Shown: positions 1 to 11,563, numbered from the stretch's first letter. The stretch: 64,000 nt of DNA from Protea cynaroides (GCA_028583415.1 CM053275.1:80685850-80749849), one strand, 5' to 3'. Notes: generated by a model not told the origin, from the letters alone. Made by a program: numbers and translations.

Positions 1-1235
1 GGTTCATGTAGGTAATATCAAACTCCGAAAGCAGCAACAACCACCGTGCCATTCTCCCTGTCAAGGCTGGCTTCTCGAAAAGGTACTTAATCAGGTCCAT
101 GCGGGAGATGAGGACAATAGGATATGAGAGCATGTAATGTCTCAATCTCCTCGTTACCCAGACCAAAACCGTGCATGTTTTCTCCAAAGGAGTATAGTTA
201 ACCTCATAGCCCGTGAACTTCTTGCTCAGATAATCCACAGCCCTCTTAGTATGTTCATCTTCATCATGTTGGGCAATCATGGATCCCATTGACTCTTCCA
301 AGATAGACAAATACAACAGAAGTGGTCTCCTAGGGGTTGGCGGGACCAAAACTGGCGGATTAGTCAAATATGCTTTGATCCTATCGAAAGCCAACTGGCA
401 CTGGGGATTCCAAGTTTTTGGCTGGTCCTTCTTTAATAGCTTGAAAATAGGTTCACAGATGGCTGTCAGATGTGCTATGAATCTGTTTATGTATTGCACT
501 CTTCCTAGGAATCCTCTGATCTCCTTTTCTGTTTGTGGAGGAGGTATTTCAGCTATAGCTTTAATTTTGGCTGGGTCAATCTCTATGCCCCTCTCACTCA
601 CCAAGAAGCCCAATATTTTTCCAGCAGTTACTCCAAAAGCACACTTCTGTGGATTCAGCCTCAACTTGTATCGCTTTATCCATTCAAAGAATGTCCTCAA
701 TGCCATGAAGTGTTCATCCTTGGTAATTGACTTCACAATCATATCATCTACATATACTTCAACCTCCTTATGGATCAAGTCATGGAGGACAGTAGTAGTC
801 ATTCTTTGGTAAGTGGCCCCAGCATTCTTAAGCCCAAATGGCATTACTGTATAACAATAAGTACCCTAATCTGTAGTGAATAAAGTCTTCTCTTTATCCT
901 CTGGTGCCATCTTTATCTGATTGTAACCTGAGAAGCCATCCATGAAAGATAATAGTGCATGTCCAGCGGTGTTGTTGACCAATATGTCAATCTTGGGTAG
1001 CGAAAAGTCATCCTTAGGGCTTGCTTTGTTCAGATTCCTATAATCCACACATACCCTTAATTTACCATCTTTCTTTGGGACAATGACAATATTGGCCAAC
1101 CACTCAGGGTAGTGGATCACTTCAAGAAACCGGCATCAAGTTTTGCTTGTGGGACTTTGAACCAGGCATCAAAGGAATCTTATGTTGGACCACCTCAGGG
1201 TCTATTCCAGGCATATCCTCATAAGACCAGGCAAA
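1..1235 (-). pseudogene. Reverse transcriptase - RNase H of element E (partial, broken)
   Basis: Read on the minus strand. An open stretch at 1120-866 holds RT motifs: VPKKDGKLRVCVDYRNLNKA, the KIDILV segment and the FSGYNQIKMAPEDKEKT block. From about 860 down to 1 the same polypeptide is visible in pieces: a VYVDDMIVKS-type catalytic block near 760-720, the AFGVTAGKILGFLV thumb region near 640-590, then the RNase H start (YLTNPPVLVPPTPRRPLLLY near 370-315) and a TLTGRMARWLLLLSEFDI-like region near the edge. Stops and a frameshift around 866-840 break the frame. The protein would copy element RNA into cDNA. It continues outside the window. Confidence 0.85.
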
Positions 1236-1241
1236 GACTTC

Positions 1242-2394
1242 TTAAAATTCTTTGAATAACTCCACCATATTAGCTGTTTCTTCCTCAGTTAAAGTGACCC
1301 CGACCTTGATCTCACGGGGATCTTCAGTTGAGCCCAAGTTGACCATTTCAAAATCCTCTTCGACTGGTCGGGCCTTCATTTCTTTCGAGGCCTTGATAGA
1401 TCGCATTAACTCAGGAGAAGGTTCATCATTTTCATCATTATCAGAGTCAGAGTTAGCGTAATCGGCAGGAATGGAAGAAGAAGAAGACACAGTATAATCA
1501 AAAGTGAAATTTTCATTGCTAATAGAAGAGGTGTCTACAGGATTGGAGGTCCCAAGCGGGACAGAATCAACACTAGAAGATGCTTGCATCTTATCTAAAC
1601 TTGTACTAGGCACAGACACAGCCAAATTGTTCAAAATACATGACTCATTAAAAAAGACAAAATGGTCTACACAACTCCAATTAGGGATAACCCCATCAAA
1701 AGGATGAATAAGCTGGTGTGGACCCAAATCCTCGCTCTCGCTTTCCTCGGTGATGGCCAAGACTCCTTCCTCGTCAAATAGGTTGTCGACATCCACGAAC
1801 TCTGATCCCGTCTTTGTCGCATCACTTTGCTTTTGAATCCTCATCAGCTCCAGCTCTACCCAATCAACATCACAGTCAAAGAAGATCTCAAAGCCAGGAA
1901 CACATTGTTGAAGGTGCACGTCATATCATGGCTCGGGGAAGCCACAGAATGGAAATTCTGACCCTTCCTTGACAAAGTGTCCATTAAGAGTTGTAGAAGG
2001 TGAGATCTCTTCTTCACTTTGAATCCCATCAAAATGGAGGCTATGGATCTCTTGGTCCGACCATTGTTGCTGCCATGTCTTACTACTGCTGCTACCTTTT
2101 CTTGGAAAGACTGAAAACTGCCTACTATTCTTGTACTTTCTTTTTCCAAGCCTGGAAAAACGGTCATCGACTCTTCTCCGCTTCCAGTCAATCAGGGCCC
2201 GGTCTTCCCTGGAAGAAACGTACCCCAGTCCAAATATGTTCTCATTTATCATTAGCGAAAGCACATTGATGTCACCTTGTTGATGCAAACCCAGACCCAT
2301 TCCTAGGAAAAAAGACATGTTAAGCAATGAATTAAATACAAAATTTAAATTCTTACCTGAGGGTTCTGACTTTGTTGTTGCCAGGATTGAACTG
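1242..2394 (-). pseudogene. Pol linker region of element E between protease and RT
   Basis: Two overlapping open stretches (2327-1926 and 1919-1242) carry no catalytic motif. The first begins with a FFLGMGLG sequence like the short glycine motif that follows protease in Tat-type polyproteins. The second is strongly acidic and serine-rich (a run of Asp/Glu near residues 150-160) and ends in a NLGSTEDPREIKVGVTLTEE segment, which in this family precedes the RT. A frame break at about 1920-1926 separates the halves and another break lies near 1240. I infer a non-catalytic linker of the polyprotein. Confidence 0.6.
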
Positions 2395-2396
2395 AT

Positions 2397-2924
2397 CTAA
2401 AACCCACTCAGTTGCACCCCTGTAATGTCCTCTGAACTGCTGTCTCCCACTACCAAGGCATTAACCATATCAGAATCGGCATACACAGTCACCACCACCC
2501 CTTCATATTGAAATCTGACCTTCTGATGTAAGGACGACGTGAAGACTCCTTCTTTGTGGATCCAGGGCCTTCCCAAAAGTAGATTGAAAGAAGCAGGTAT
2601 GTCCACTACATAAATCTCGACGTCAAACATAGCAGGACCCACCTTAATTTGTGCATTAAGTACTCCATTGATGGTCCTCCTGGTACAGTCATAAGCCTTA
2701 ACATAGTGTGTGGAAGGCCTGAGCTCCGCCTCATTGAACCCAAGATGCTTGAAAGTGCTCAAAGGGAAGACATTCAATGCTGAGCCTTCATCTACAAACA
2801 CTCTTGGAATCAAGTGATCCCTGAGACCGATGGTGATATAAATAGACTTATAATGCATCGTCCCTTCATCAGTAAGGTCGGCGTCGCCATACATCAAGGA
2901 GTTAAATAGCATGAGATCCCCCAA
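2397..2924 (-). pseudogene. Aspartic protease of element E
   Basis: The 175-residue open stretch has a retropepsin-like layout: a VFVDEGSALNVFPLSTF block where the family normally has an Asp-Ser/Thr-Gly active site, then a flap-like region, and a FNLLLGRPWIHKEGVFTSSL block matching the second conserved protease region (LLGRPWIH). The active-site triplet reads DEGSA, not D-S/T-G, so the copy may be inactive. It ends at a stop at 2397, but the reading frame continues open beyond it into the GMGLG linker. The role would be cleaving the Gag-Pol polyprotein. Confidence 0.75.
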
Positions 2925-3078
2925 CTATGTTTGTTAGCTCAGTACAATTAGTGGAGACTGGAACTTGGATGCAGGCTAATGATTTCAAAACTGCGTCCCT
3001 GTGTGCCTTGGATGCCATGAGTAACCCCCAAATTGACACATTAGCCTGTGTCTTTTCCAACTGCTTCAAAATAGGGTT

Positions 3079-4523
3079 CTAGGGCTCAAGGGCAGTACAT
3101 TGCTCTTTCCCCTTGTCTCTTGCCAACTGTCCGGGATTATCAACTATCAGGTTTGTAGGCTTGAAGGTCTTTCCACTCCGGGTTTCTACTATAGGCTTGT
3201 CATCATACCCAGGGATGTAAATCTCCAAGTTACTGAAATCTTGGGTTGCCTGTGCTATCTCCAGCTCATCCTCAATGTATATGATCAAAGGGTTTCCCTT
3301 CTCAACCCTTGCTATAGAATGCTTTGTCTGTTGAGGGAAGACCACCTCTAGATCATACTCTGGTTCTTGCTTGATAGCCACAACCTCAGATGTTCCCTCA
3401 TACTTGTTCTGGTCTTTCCAACTGTAAACAGGTGAAACCGAAGACGCGCCATATTCATCAAACTTCTCAAAAGGTAAAGAATTGTAACGACCATCCTCCT
3501 CCCCTTCCTCTATGAAGTTGACAGAGTGGTTAGGGAGAGGATTTTTTGCTGTAGATGCTGGTCAATTCTGAATGGCAAAAGTTCCAACGTCCAGTGCATC
3601 TTGAATCGCTTCCTTTAAGGCGAAGTAGAACTCTGTGCCATGCCCAGCCTGGTTGTGGAACTTGCAGAATCTGTCCTGCCTAAAACTTGCTGGGAGAGGA
3701 TTGGGTAGTATCATTGGTCTAGGGGGCTTTAATTGGCCAGCCTTCATCAACTTATCCATGATCAATTCTCTTGGTAAACCCAGCTCTGTATATTGTCTAC
3801 TTGCTCTCTGATTCCTCTGAGGATACGGAGCTTCAATCAATAACGGGGCTGAAGAGGCCGCTGCCACACTCTTGGCCTGAGAAAAAGAATTTGCACTAGA
3901 CGCTTTGGAAGAATTATTTCTCCTGCTTGAACTACCCTCAGATATTACCTTATCGCCTTTATGCGGGAGATCCCCGTGGTTGATCGCATCCTCGATCTGT
4001 TGTTCGCGGCGATTAAGGTCTAGAATGCGGTGATGCCTTGTTCAAAGATAAAAGTTTTATATGGGTTAGCCAACCCTCTCATCATCATGGTGACTTGCTT
4101 TCTCGCAAAAGGTCTGTTCCAGATTTGTGCAGCAATGGCCCTGAACTTGGCCAAGTAAGTAGTGAATCCTTCTCCGGGCAACAGCATGATTGTTTCTAAC
4201 TGCCTTCTGTGGGTTTCCACTTCAGTGTTATAAGAATAATGTTCCACAAAAGCAGTTGTAATGTCTACCCAGGACTTGATTTGGGAAGGTTTTAAGTGCA
4301 GGAACCATTTGTGAGCCCCACCAGATAAAGAGAACTGAAATGCTTGGCCCAACTGCTCATCTATGAATCCTCTCCCTATCCTCAAGATACCAGTAAATGA
4401 TCTAAGATGGGTGGTGGGGCAACCCGACCCGTCAAATTTCTCCAGAGGCCATTTGAATTTATCTGGCAGCTTGGCCTCTGGGAAGTAATTCACTCCCTCA
4501 GCGTCTATAATCTGATCTTCCAT
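3079..4523 (-). pseudogene. Gag of element E (three open pieces)
   Basis: Open pieces at 4523-4020, 3867-3562 and 3381-3079. The first holds the retrotransposon Gag core: KFDGSGCPTTHLRSF, then FSLSGGAHKWFLHLKPSQIKSW, and a YSYNTEVETHRRQLE block. The second holds a zinc-knuckle-like CKFHNQAGH followed by a substituted last ligand (Phe where Cys is expected). The third is an acidic tail. Stops and frame breaks lie between the pieces. This would be the capsid-like structural protein. Confidence 0.8.
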
Positions 4524-5810
4524 TCATTTCATTCCTCAAAGCAAATGCTCTACATTGTGCAACCGACTCATGACAGCTGAACTAGCCAACAATTTATCCA
4601 CTTCTGATAGCTTACTAGGGGAAGGCTCCTGAATCACTATATGGGGCGAAGGAGATGCATTCATGGGGGTGGTGGGACCATTGCCCCCTTAGGTGAGGCT
4701 GCTGCATTGGAGGCTGATTGCGGCACAATATTCATGTTTTGCTTGACCAATCCTACCATGGCGTGAACTGTTCACTCCAAACTGGTAAGTCTGGTGGTCA
4801 AAATGGCGATTGGATCCTCTAGGGGCTCATGACGATCTTCTATCTCATGATCTTCCATTTCCTCTTCCAAACTAACCGACTCTCTAGGATATCCCTAAGT
4901 TGATTGAAAACTGGGGACTCTATGTAGTCTCCTAGAGGTGGGATCCCTTACCCAACTGGATGTTATGTTTCAACTCTCCTGAAGATGACTGGAAATATGG
5001 AACAAGGGAACAAAGGTCAGGACTCTAACAGATAGGGAGAGCCGAGAATTATGAACATGCATGCATCAAAGCTGACTCAACCAAACAAAGTTAGTTCCTA
5101 TGTAAGAACTCCATTAGGTTAATCCTCGCCAATTCTGGTGATTCAGATTGATTCTTTGGTTGGTTCTCAGCAAGAGGGTAGCTGTGAAACAAAATATACC
5201 TCTGGCTGAAACTCCAACCAAATGAACACATCATAATCATTGTATTTAGGAGGGATTTATCGTTTGAGAGGATGCGCACAGGATATCAAAGAATTTCGAT
5301 TCAATCTTGAACAAATGAGTGATGGCTTCATCAGTGACCACCCGCGTTGAGCGAGGTGAAACTGGGTAAAGACAACATTTAGGTGTTCAGGGATGAATCA
5401 AGCATACAAGTGTCAATAATGTGATAATGGGACACGACAAGGCTACCTTGACAAGGATAAGAATGTCTATCACCGTATGCACGATGAGTCAAAGACACAT
5501 GCATCCCTTTATATACCCGCATAGCCACGGGTACAGGCCAAGGTTGTGGCTTCGCCTGGCAGGTCATCCAATATGCACTGGAGCCCGTTTCAGTTAACCA
5601 CGAGGTTTGTAACAATAGTAACCAATATCTCGAGAACCATGGTATCACTATACCATAAAATAGTCAGCAATGTATATAATGCACCTAAACAATCAAGGTT
5701 GAAGACCACTGTTTGCTACTTCTACACCTAACTACAACCTAAAGCCCCAAGATATAAATTTATGTATAAAAAGAAAGGGATAGGGATTTACAATCTGGAG
5801 TTTAGCATGA
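4524..5810 (-). other. Gag N-terminus and leader of element E, no intact gene
   Basis: Upstream of the gag core, degenerate sequence could still be Gag N-terminus (Pro/Ala-rich when read on minus) to about 4900. After that I see untranslated leader with no open frame that resembles a known protein. Short open stretches at 5091-5279 and 5379-5648 do not look like proteins. Confidence 0.4.
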
Positions 5811-5828
5811 ATCCCCAGTGGAGTCGCT
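5811..5828 (-). promoter_or_regulatory. Candidate primer binding site of element E
   Basis: On minus the sequence reads AGCGACTCCACTGGGGAT one base after a CA dinucleotide that would end the 5' LTR. A CGACTCCACTGGGG-type site is, from memory, the arginine-tRNA primer site of Ogre/Tat elements. Position (just upstream of gag, next to an LTR-like TG/CA end) supports it. The second LTR is outside the window, so it cannot be confirmed here. Confidence 0.5.
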
Positions 5829-5829
5829 C

Positions 5830-7419
5830 TGTGAGGACAAGGGGATTAAAAAAAATCTTAAAATTTAATTATCCTCATTTTATATTTGAGTTTACATGTT
5901 GTGAAACTTGTCTACCCTCATTACATTCAAACTAAGATCTGAAAATTTTTCACCTTCAGATCCCATCCGTTCATGCTAGTGGAGGGTAAAGACTGGAGTC
6001 GTCACCTAGATAAGGTCTAGGACCTATAAATGATGTCCCTCAATGGAGGGACACTAATGACTCGCGCAAATGGAACGGCTATCTCGTCTCACCAAAGGCA
6101 GGTAAGTGCTAAATTACGAGTTGGGAAAGTCTTAGGCATCCAACTCGCTCGGTTGAACCGGTCTCCTTAAATCCTATTATTTCCTACAGTTTATGAATGC
6201 TTGGGGCTATCTATCTAATTAAATTACAAGGTACAAGGAAAAGTCCTAATTTGATCTCTAATTTTTTACTAACTATGCATGGCATCAGCTGAAATTAAAC
6301 AAATTAAACAAGAAAATAATTATAAAATGAAACAAAAAATTTAATGAATGGCTTAATCATACATCAAAAGAAAGGAAAAAATGATATATAACATATGACT
6401 GAGGTCTGGAAAAATCCCAGACCATCTACGTATCCCTGTGCGGCAGGAATCAGGCCAAATGTAGTTCGGGCTGGTGTGTATGTACCAGGTGTGTGCAAGA
6501 GAAGGGACGCTCCCAAAATATTGGAACGCATCCCAAGTGATGGATGCACCCATAATCATGGAACATATCCAATGGTGAGAGATGCCCCCACAACAGTGAG
6601 ACCCATCTCTGTGTTGAGGTACTCCCTACCACAAGGAAGTCCCCTCGGTGAGGTAATCCCATAATACATGGAACTTACCTCAATTTGACCGAGCGTGGAG
6701 TGACCAAACTCCCCCGCAGCCTACGTATCCCTCGAGACCTCTGTCTCTCCAGAATCAGATCAAGCATAGTTCCCATGGATTGACGAGTCATGGACACGCG
6801 TGGCAACACTCAGGAAAGGTCAAATGCCTCAGCTCCCCACATACGGGGTTCACTAATATCTCACTCATATCCCACATTCGAGATACCCAGGTGGACCGTC
6901 CGTTGGGCCACCCATCCTATGCATACATCTATCCAATCGCACATTTTACATTAATAATATTTTTTATACAATAATTTTTCACACTCTTGGATCCAATCCT
7001 AGGGTTGGGTAGGCTCATTCTAAATGGGCCCATAATGAGTTGGACTCTTTGGAGTCCCTCTAGCCAATCACATCATGGGAAGTGTGAACCCTAACATGCA
7101 TCTATTACAATGAACTGTTAAGAATGAAGATACATCACTTGGGTAGGGGTAGGAGGCATAGATTCAATAATGCATTTAATAACTAAACTACCTACACATA
7201 CATTTATTAATATGTAACATGAGAGACATACAAAAATAAACATGTGATTCAATCATGGATGACAGAGATATAAGCGTTAAGCATGTGATCAGGTTATCAT
7301 GAATCTATACATGTAATCAAATTATGCTTGAGTCGAGCCAATTAAAGTTAGACCAGATAAACCAAACCGAACTAGACCATCCTAAACCCAATTCTAGCCT
7401 AAAATAAATTAACACACCA
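5830..7419 (-). repeat. Proposed 5' LTR of element E, segment 1
   Basis: Starts with TG (LTR end on minus) directly beside the candidate primer site. No coding potential beyond short random frames. It contains a 6390-6780 stretch with repeated phrases around 'tacgtatccct', and ends in a run of 'acc/aacc'-rich DNA where element A is inserted. The same composition resumes after element A at 21411, which suggests one LTR split by insertion. Without the other LTR this is inference. Confidence 0.4.
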
Positions 7420-7554
7420 TGTAAGACCCGTACCAAACTAACCGGTCTTACCACCTTGTATCAGGTCTACCTATCATGGTCGAGCCAAGTGGACCAAGTA
7501 TGTAAAGGAAATCACAAAATCAGGTATGAATCTGACCCAAAAATAGTAAATATG

Positions 7555-8262
7555 AGGGTAGGGTCGCATGCATAAACAGGTAGGGTCAACCCCCACCTCA
7601 ACAGAGTCCAACCCATGGTTTTTCAGTCCTAGGGTCGGATGACTTGAGACCCTAGGGTCGACAGATTCTGCGACCCTAGCATCGACCTTAGGGTGACAGA
7701 CTGAAACCGTGAATAGGAAACTTTCCTAATTTCAGGAATTACTTTCCTAATCTCTTTGGGAAGTATTTTTGGGAGGTTTTCCTCTATAAATAGGACATCC
7801 CTTAGTCTCTTTCACTCCTTTTGAAACCCTAATTGAGAGTGAGAGAAAAAGAAGAGAATGAGGAAAAGAAGAAGAGAAGGAGAATTTGAGAAGACAACTA
7901 AAGAGAAGGAATTCAGAGAAATCTCTGAATCTCAGTAACCCTAAGGTATGAATACATTCTCCATGAACTATGTAAGACCCTAGAATAGCTTATGAAGAAG
8001 TTAGGGTTGGGAGAAACCCAAATCATCTACCCATGGATGAGTTTCGAACGAATCCATGAAATTAATCATCATAGGCAATGGAAAGTGTGTAAAAATCATA
8101 GTTATGGGCCATAGAACATTCTTAGAATGGACCTACGAGACTATAGGATCGACCCCATGCTCTCGGGAAGTCCAGGGAGGTTGTGGTTGCACATAGGGTC
8201 GATGGGTAACCGACCCTATGACCGACCCTACACCCTGGGGTCTTAGATACCTGCGACCCTAG
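7555..8262 (+). repeat. GGGTCG/CGACCC motif clusters in A 5' LTR (two clusters)
   Basis: Cluster 1 (7555-7690) lies about 95-230 bp upstream of the TATA box and contains GGGTCG or its complement in forms such as TAGGGTCGACAG, GCGACCCTAG and TAGGGTCGGATG. Cluster 2 (8146-8262) lies about 350-480 bp downstream of TATA, with ATCGACCCC, TAGGGTCGATGG and several CCGACCCTA copies. Both orientations are mixed. The same motif recurs at 11718-11940 next to the antisense gene. Confidence 0.85.
7785..7792 (+). promoter_or_regulatory. LTR TATA box, element A
   Basis: TATAAATA in the context 'cctctataaataggac'. It is conserved as a TATA-like site in the 3' LTR (17270-17277), in B (22979-22986) and in the two solo LTRs. 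A purine-rich leader follows. This is the likely sense promoter driving gag-pol. Confidence 0.75.
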
Positions 8263-9200
8263 CTTTACAGTAAGCTTAAATTATTGAAATTTATTTCTAA
8301 TTTGAATCTATCAATTTTTTAGGTTTTCCTAGTGATATAAAAGTGATTCTTAGAGCTTAAAAAAGGATCTACACTCAATCAAAGGTGAGGGAACAAGACC
8401 AAAACTAATTGGATAATAAAAAGCTATTTTTTACTTATTGAGTCATATACCATGATTGATTCTATGCGTATATGTGTGTATTGTGCATTTCACATGTCAT
8501 CCAATATTCCTGCTACTGTTCATGCATATTTAATTTCGTTTATTTATAACATGATGATGATGGTGATGTTAGGAATAAGCAAGTGAATGTTTGTGTGTGG
8601 TTAGTGTATTTGATGCAAGTGGGGCATCAGGGGGAGGACGTGATATCGTGGTGTGTCTTGGTCACCAGACTCTAGCTCTATCTCTACTCAAATCTTGTCC
8701 ACTAATATCGTCGTATCGTCATTACCTTAGCAGAGCTATTACGTCGTAGGGCATCAGGGGAGGTGGTCTCAGACCGTGTAGTCTCTAACTCTGTCAAGGG
8801 ACCTTAGCTCTATCTCTATGGACGTATTGAGGGATCCTGGGGTGAGGCCTTGGATACACTGTTTGACATTAGGATTGGTTAGTTCCGAACCCAGTTTGCA
8901 AGCCCTCGCCAATAAGGTTTTACGTGTTGGTATGGTGCAACCGGTACTGCAATGCCGTTTTCATTGGGTATATTGTACCATAGTGGGTGCATGTGGGATG
9001 GCAATGCCATTTTCATTGGGCGGCTCCACACACTTGTGTATAGAGGTGAGGCGGCCTCTGAACCTTTCTATAGCACATTGTAAACTTATAAACCAGACCA
9101 AAGATATGAATTGAATGCATGCATATGTTTGTTGCATTGTTTTGTTTGCTAACTGAGCCGTGATGTGTGCTCACCCTTTCAACGTCGAATGTTTTTAGTT

Positions 9201-9332
9201 GATGATGCAGGTACCACGGTTGAAGATTATATGAATGCTCCTGTGTATGGACATGCGGCGGCAATGGACGCTGAAGTTTTGATGGAATCGCATGATTCGT
9301 CATGCGAGTGCAACTCTTACGTTTTTTATTAG
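9201..9332 (+). CDS. LTR-encoded 43-residue Cys-motif segment, A 5' LTR
   Basis: An open segment beginning just after a splice-acceptor-like GTTTTTAG (9191-9198) and ending at TAG. It reads DDAGTTVEDYMNAPVYG early and ends HDSSCECNSYVFY. All other LTR copies in the window keep the same length and, except the B 3' copy, the same stop. In this copy the last Cys of the SCECxxC motif is Tyr. There is no conserved start codon at the segment's beginning, so it would have to be joined to upstream RNA or start at the internal Met (DYM). Function unknown. Confidence 0.4.
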   Translation, partial: DDAGTTVEDYMNAPVYGHAAAMDAEVLMESHDSSCECNSYVFY

Positions 9333-9609
9333 TTTTTATTCAAGTTATACAGACGATGTAATTGATTAAATATTTTATTTATGTCTTAGTATTTGAAAGA
9401 TAATTGAATAATTTATTTATGTTATCATCTTTAGATTCTCAGTTCATTTAATACTAAAGACTTCCGCTATTCAGTATTTACTCTGATTATTGTGTATGTG
9501 TATGGTTTAAACAAACGGACACAGCCTATTCGAGATCTTGGTTGAACCGTTGGTTTATTAGCGATTCATCACACCATTCTGAATAGTGCGGAATTGGGGT
9601 GTGACAACT

Positions 9610-9622
9610 TGGTATCAGAGCT
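9610..9622 (+). promoter_or_regulatory. Primer binding site of element A (initiator Met tRNA)
   Basis: TGGTATCAGAGCT, complementary to the 3' end of plant initiator methionine tRNA, three bases after the LTR end. This is the standard site in Tekay and many copia elements. It primes minus-strand DNA synthesis. Confidence 0.92.
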
Positions 9623-9895
9623 CTTAGGCCCTCTCTGTTAAACCAGTATACTTCCACAAAAGTTCGTGAAATGAGTTAGGATTTAATTTAAAAGCTGTAA
9701 TAAGAACACACTATAAGCACCTGTGTTGTATGAGACAAAATTAAGAAAGAGAATAATGCACCTATAAAAAGAAGGAACAAGTTTTATATATATCAAATCA
9801 AAAGCAAAGGTTATACATATCCAAATCAGAGTACAGTCCACAATCCAGACAGTTACTCTGTAATATAAGAAAAACAAAAGAATATATATATACAT

Positions 9896-11563
9896 CATGG
9901 AGCTAGAGGTGCTGGAGGAGGAGGTGTCTCGCGATCTTTATCATAGTCCTCAGCATACACTCTAGTCAACCAGACCACCTAGGTCTGGGTCACCTGGAGA
10001 CTAGCTGCCAGCTCGGCCATCCGCTGATCCGACGTGCGCTGGGCCTCCCTAATCTCACACAACAGCCCCATAATATCATCAGAAGGTGGGCGTGAAGGAC
10101 CCACCATGTGTGAAGGAGTCTGAGATGGACCAGCTCCAGTAGAATGTGGAGGTGATGGAGGAGGTATAGTGTCCACATCCATATACATGAGATTCTCATC
10201 ATCACCCCCATGAACCCCTGCTCCTCCTCCTGCTGCTGCTGCCGCCTCAGTGTCTGCCACTTCTACCCGAGTACGAGGACGCACCAGAGCGTTCCTCTCC
10301 TCATCACTGACCTGAGCATCCCACATGCCCATCCTACAGATGACCTCCCAGTCCAGCACTGATGAGAAAGTCTTCTCCTGAATCTTCTCATCTACAAAAT
10401 CAACCCCTAGGCGAATAAGCAGTGTAGTGATCAAGCATCCATAGGGCAGGTTGCCTATTTGACCAGGCAGCGTAGCACAGATCATCGTCCTCATAATAAT
10501 ATAAGGGAGCCAGACAGGATGCCTAGTGCAGATACAGTAAAGTAAGTACTGGGTCAACTGGGAGATCCTCTCGTAATGTCCACTCTGGGGTATCAGGTTG
10601 TGCTGGATGATCTTACAGTACACCCGAGGCTCTGGACGTAGGTTAATCACTTTCATCTCCCAGCGATCCTCTCTGATAAGCTGACGGTCTATCTCAGCCC
10701 GCATCTCCAAGGAAAAGAACTGGGGCTCCCTGGGAGCACAGTACACCAAGGGGTCGTCATGTGATATGCCCAAGAGGTCCGCTAACTATTGGCAATCAAA
10801 GGAAACCTCTACTCCTTTGACGTATCTCGTGATCCTGAGCTCCCTACCCCTCTCAGTGTCATTGTGATCTCCCACCACCTGGAGATTACAATAGAATTGT
10901 CTTACCAGATCCAGATGGGTACAGGCGTTGTAGGTAATCATGGGAAGCCAGCCCATGTTACCAAAGGCGGTCTCCACGTCGAACAAGGCTAGACTAGCCA
11001 AGTCCACACGACGACCTCCCTCTACCTTCTTATAAACATAGCGAGCATACTGAGCCTCGGCCTCGTTAGAGCGAAAACGAACTGGGTCGTGAACCCTAGG
11101 TACTTTGGTACTAGCCATATTATCTGCCAAAACAAAAAAAGACAAATAATAGATTAGTAATGATGAAAAACCCAAAAATTTTGGCATTATAACGGCATAA
11201 ACTTGTCAAAAGCCTCACTTTTCACCCAACCACTTGGGCAGGAGGACTTACATAGGTTCCAAACCATCTTACAAGGTTCATACAGTTGGAAATTTAATCT
11301 AGAAAGATTGAATTCAAAGAAATTTCAATAAATTCGAAAAATCTCGAAAATTAGGTCAAAATTAGAAATTTTCAAGTTTCTCGATAACCAACCGATGAAA
11401 CTTGAATATTTTTGAGGGCTTTCATCCATTGGGTGACCAACAGCAAAAGCCCCCAATAAAAATCAAATTTTTACGATCAGAAAATTTTTAATTTGAAGAA
11501 AACAACATAAATGGGGAAAAACCTAGTTTTGAAAGCTTCAAAATAAGAAATAGTAGAGTATAC
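9896..11563 (-). pseudogene. Antisense accessory gene of element A ('putative plant transposon protein' domain), two stops
   Basis: Coding from ATG at 11118 down to a TGA at 9896-9898, about 407 codons, on the strand opposite gag-pol. The globular part (about residues 15-215) has RFYCNLQ/VKGVEVSF, LADLLGI, GPLVYCAPREPQF, LPYIIMRTM and LPYGCLITTLL blocks. From memory these resemble Pfam's putative plant transposon protein family. Then follow poly-Ala/acidic and Pro-rich stretches (about 250-320) and a helical tail (IREAQRTSDQRMAEL). A 5'-UTR intron is predicted at 11563-11124 (donor CAG|GTATAC, acceptor TTTTGGCAG five bases before ATG). Two CAG-to-TAG stops interrupt it (about 10783 and 9979); there is no frameshift. 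Function unknown; a DNA-binding or regulatory role is only a hypothesis. Confidence 0.8.

Larger units (their letters stand above)
1..5829 (-). mobile_element. Element E: Ogre/Tat-like Ty3/gypsy retrotransposon, internal region, cut by window edge
   Basis: Minus-strand order is gag (about 4523-3079), protease (2924-2397), a pol linker with a GMGLG motif (2327-1242), then reverse transcriptase and RNase H (1120 to the window edge). The RT wording (NTAGHALLSFMDGFSGYNQI) and the long acidic linker between protease and RT are, from memory, typical of the Tat/Ogre group rather than of chromoviruses. No chromodomain or integrase is reached before the edge. Several stops and frameshifts show it is not functional. 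It is the oldest layer here, because elements A and B appear to lie in its LTR. Confidence 0.8.
7420..9606 (+). repeat. 5' LTR of element A
   Basis: 2187 bp, TG...CA ends, followed after three bases by the primer site. Contents in order: a GGGTCG motif cluster (7555-7690), a TATA box (7785-7792), a purine-rich leader (7835-7925), a predicted splice donor (7946), a second motif cluster (8146-8262), three diverged modules each with 'gcatcagggg...tagctctatctcta' (about 8625-8830), and a conserved 43-codon open segment (9201-9332). Confidence 0.93.

Noticed and set aside
2303..2356. Possible 54-nt GT-AG intron between protease and RT of element E, as described for Ogre elements
   Set aside because: The reading frame is open straight through it and the apparent intron encodes part of the expected segment before GMGLG, so no splicing is needed.
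9013..9303. Minus-strand frames within LTRs (also 23972-24415, 36043-36486, 20916-21107)
   Set aside because: They lie opposite the conserved sense segment, their lengths vary between copies, and they are not conserved in element C; treated as shadows.
9610..9622. tRNA gene suggested by the Met-tRNA match
   Set aside because: Only the 13-nt primer complement is present at an LTR border; no cloverleaf.
9896..11118. Claim that the antisense gene is under stronger selection than gag-pol
   Set aside because: Lesions per codon (2 in about 407 in A, 1 in about 403 in C) are not clearly lower than in gag-pol of the same copies; too few to decide.
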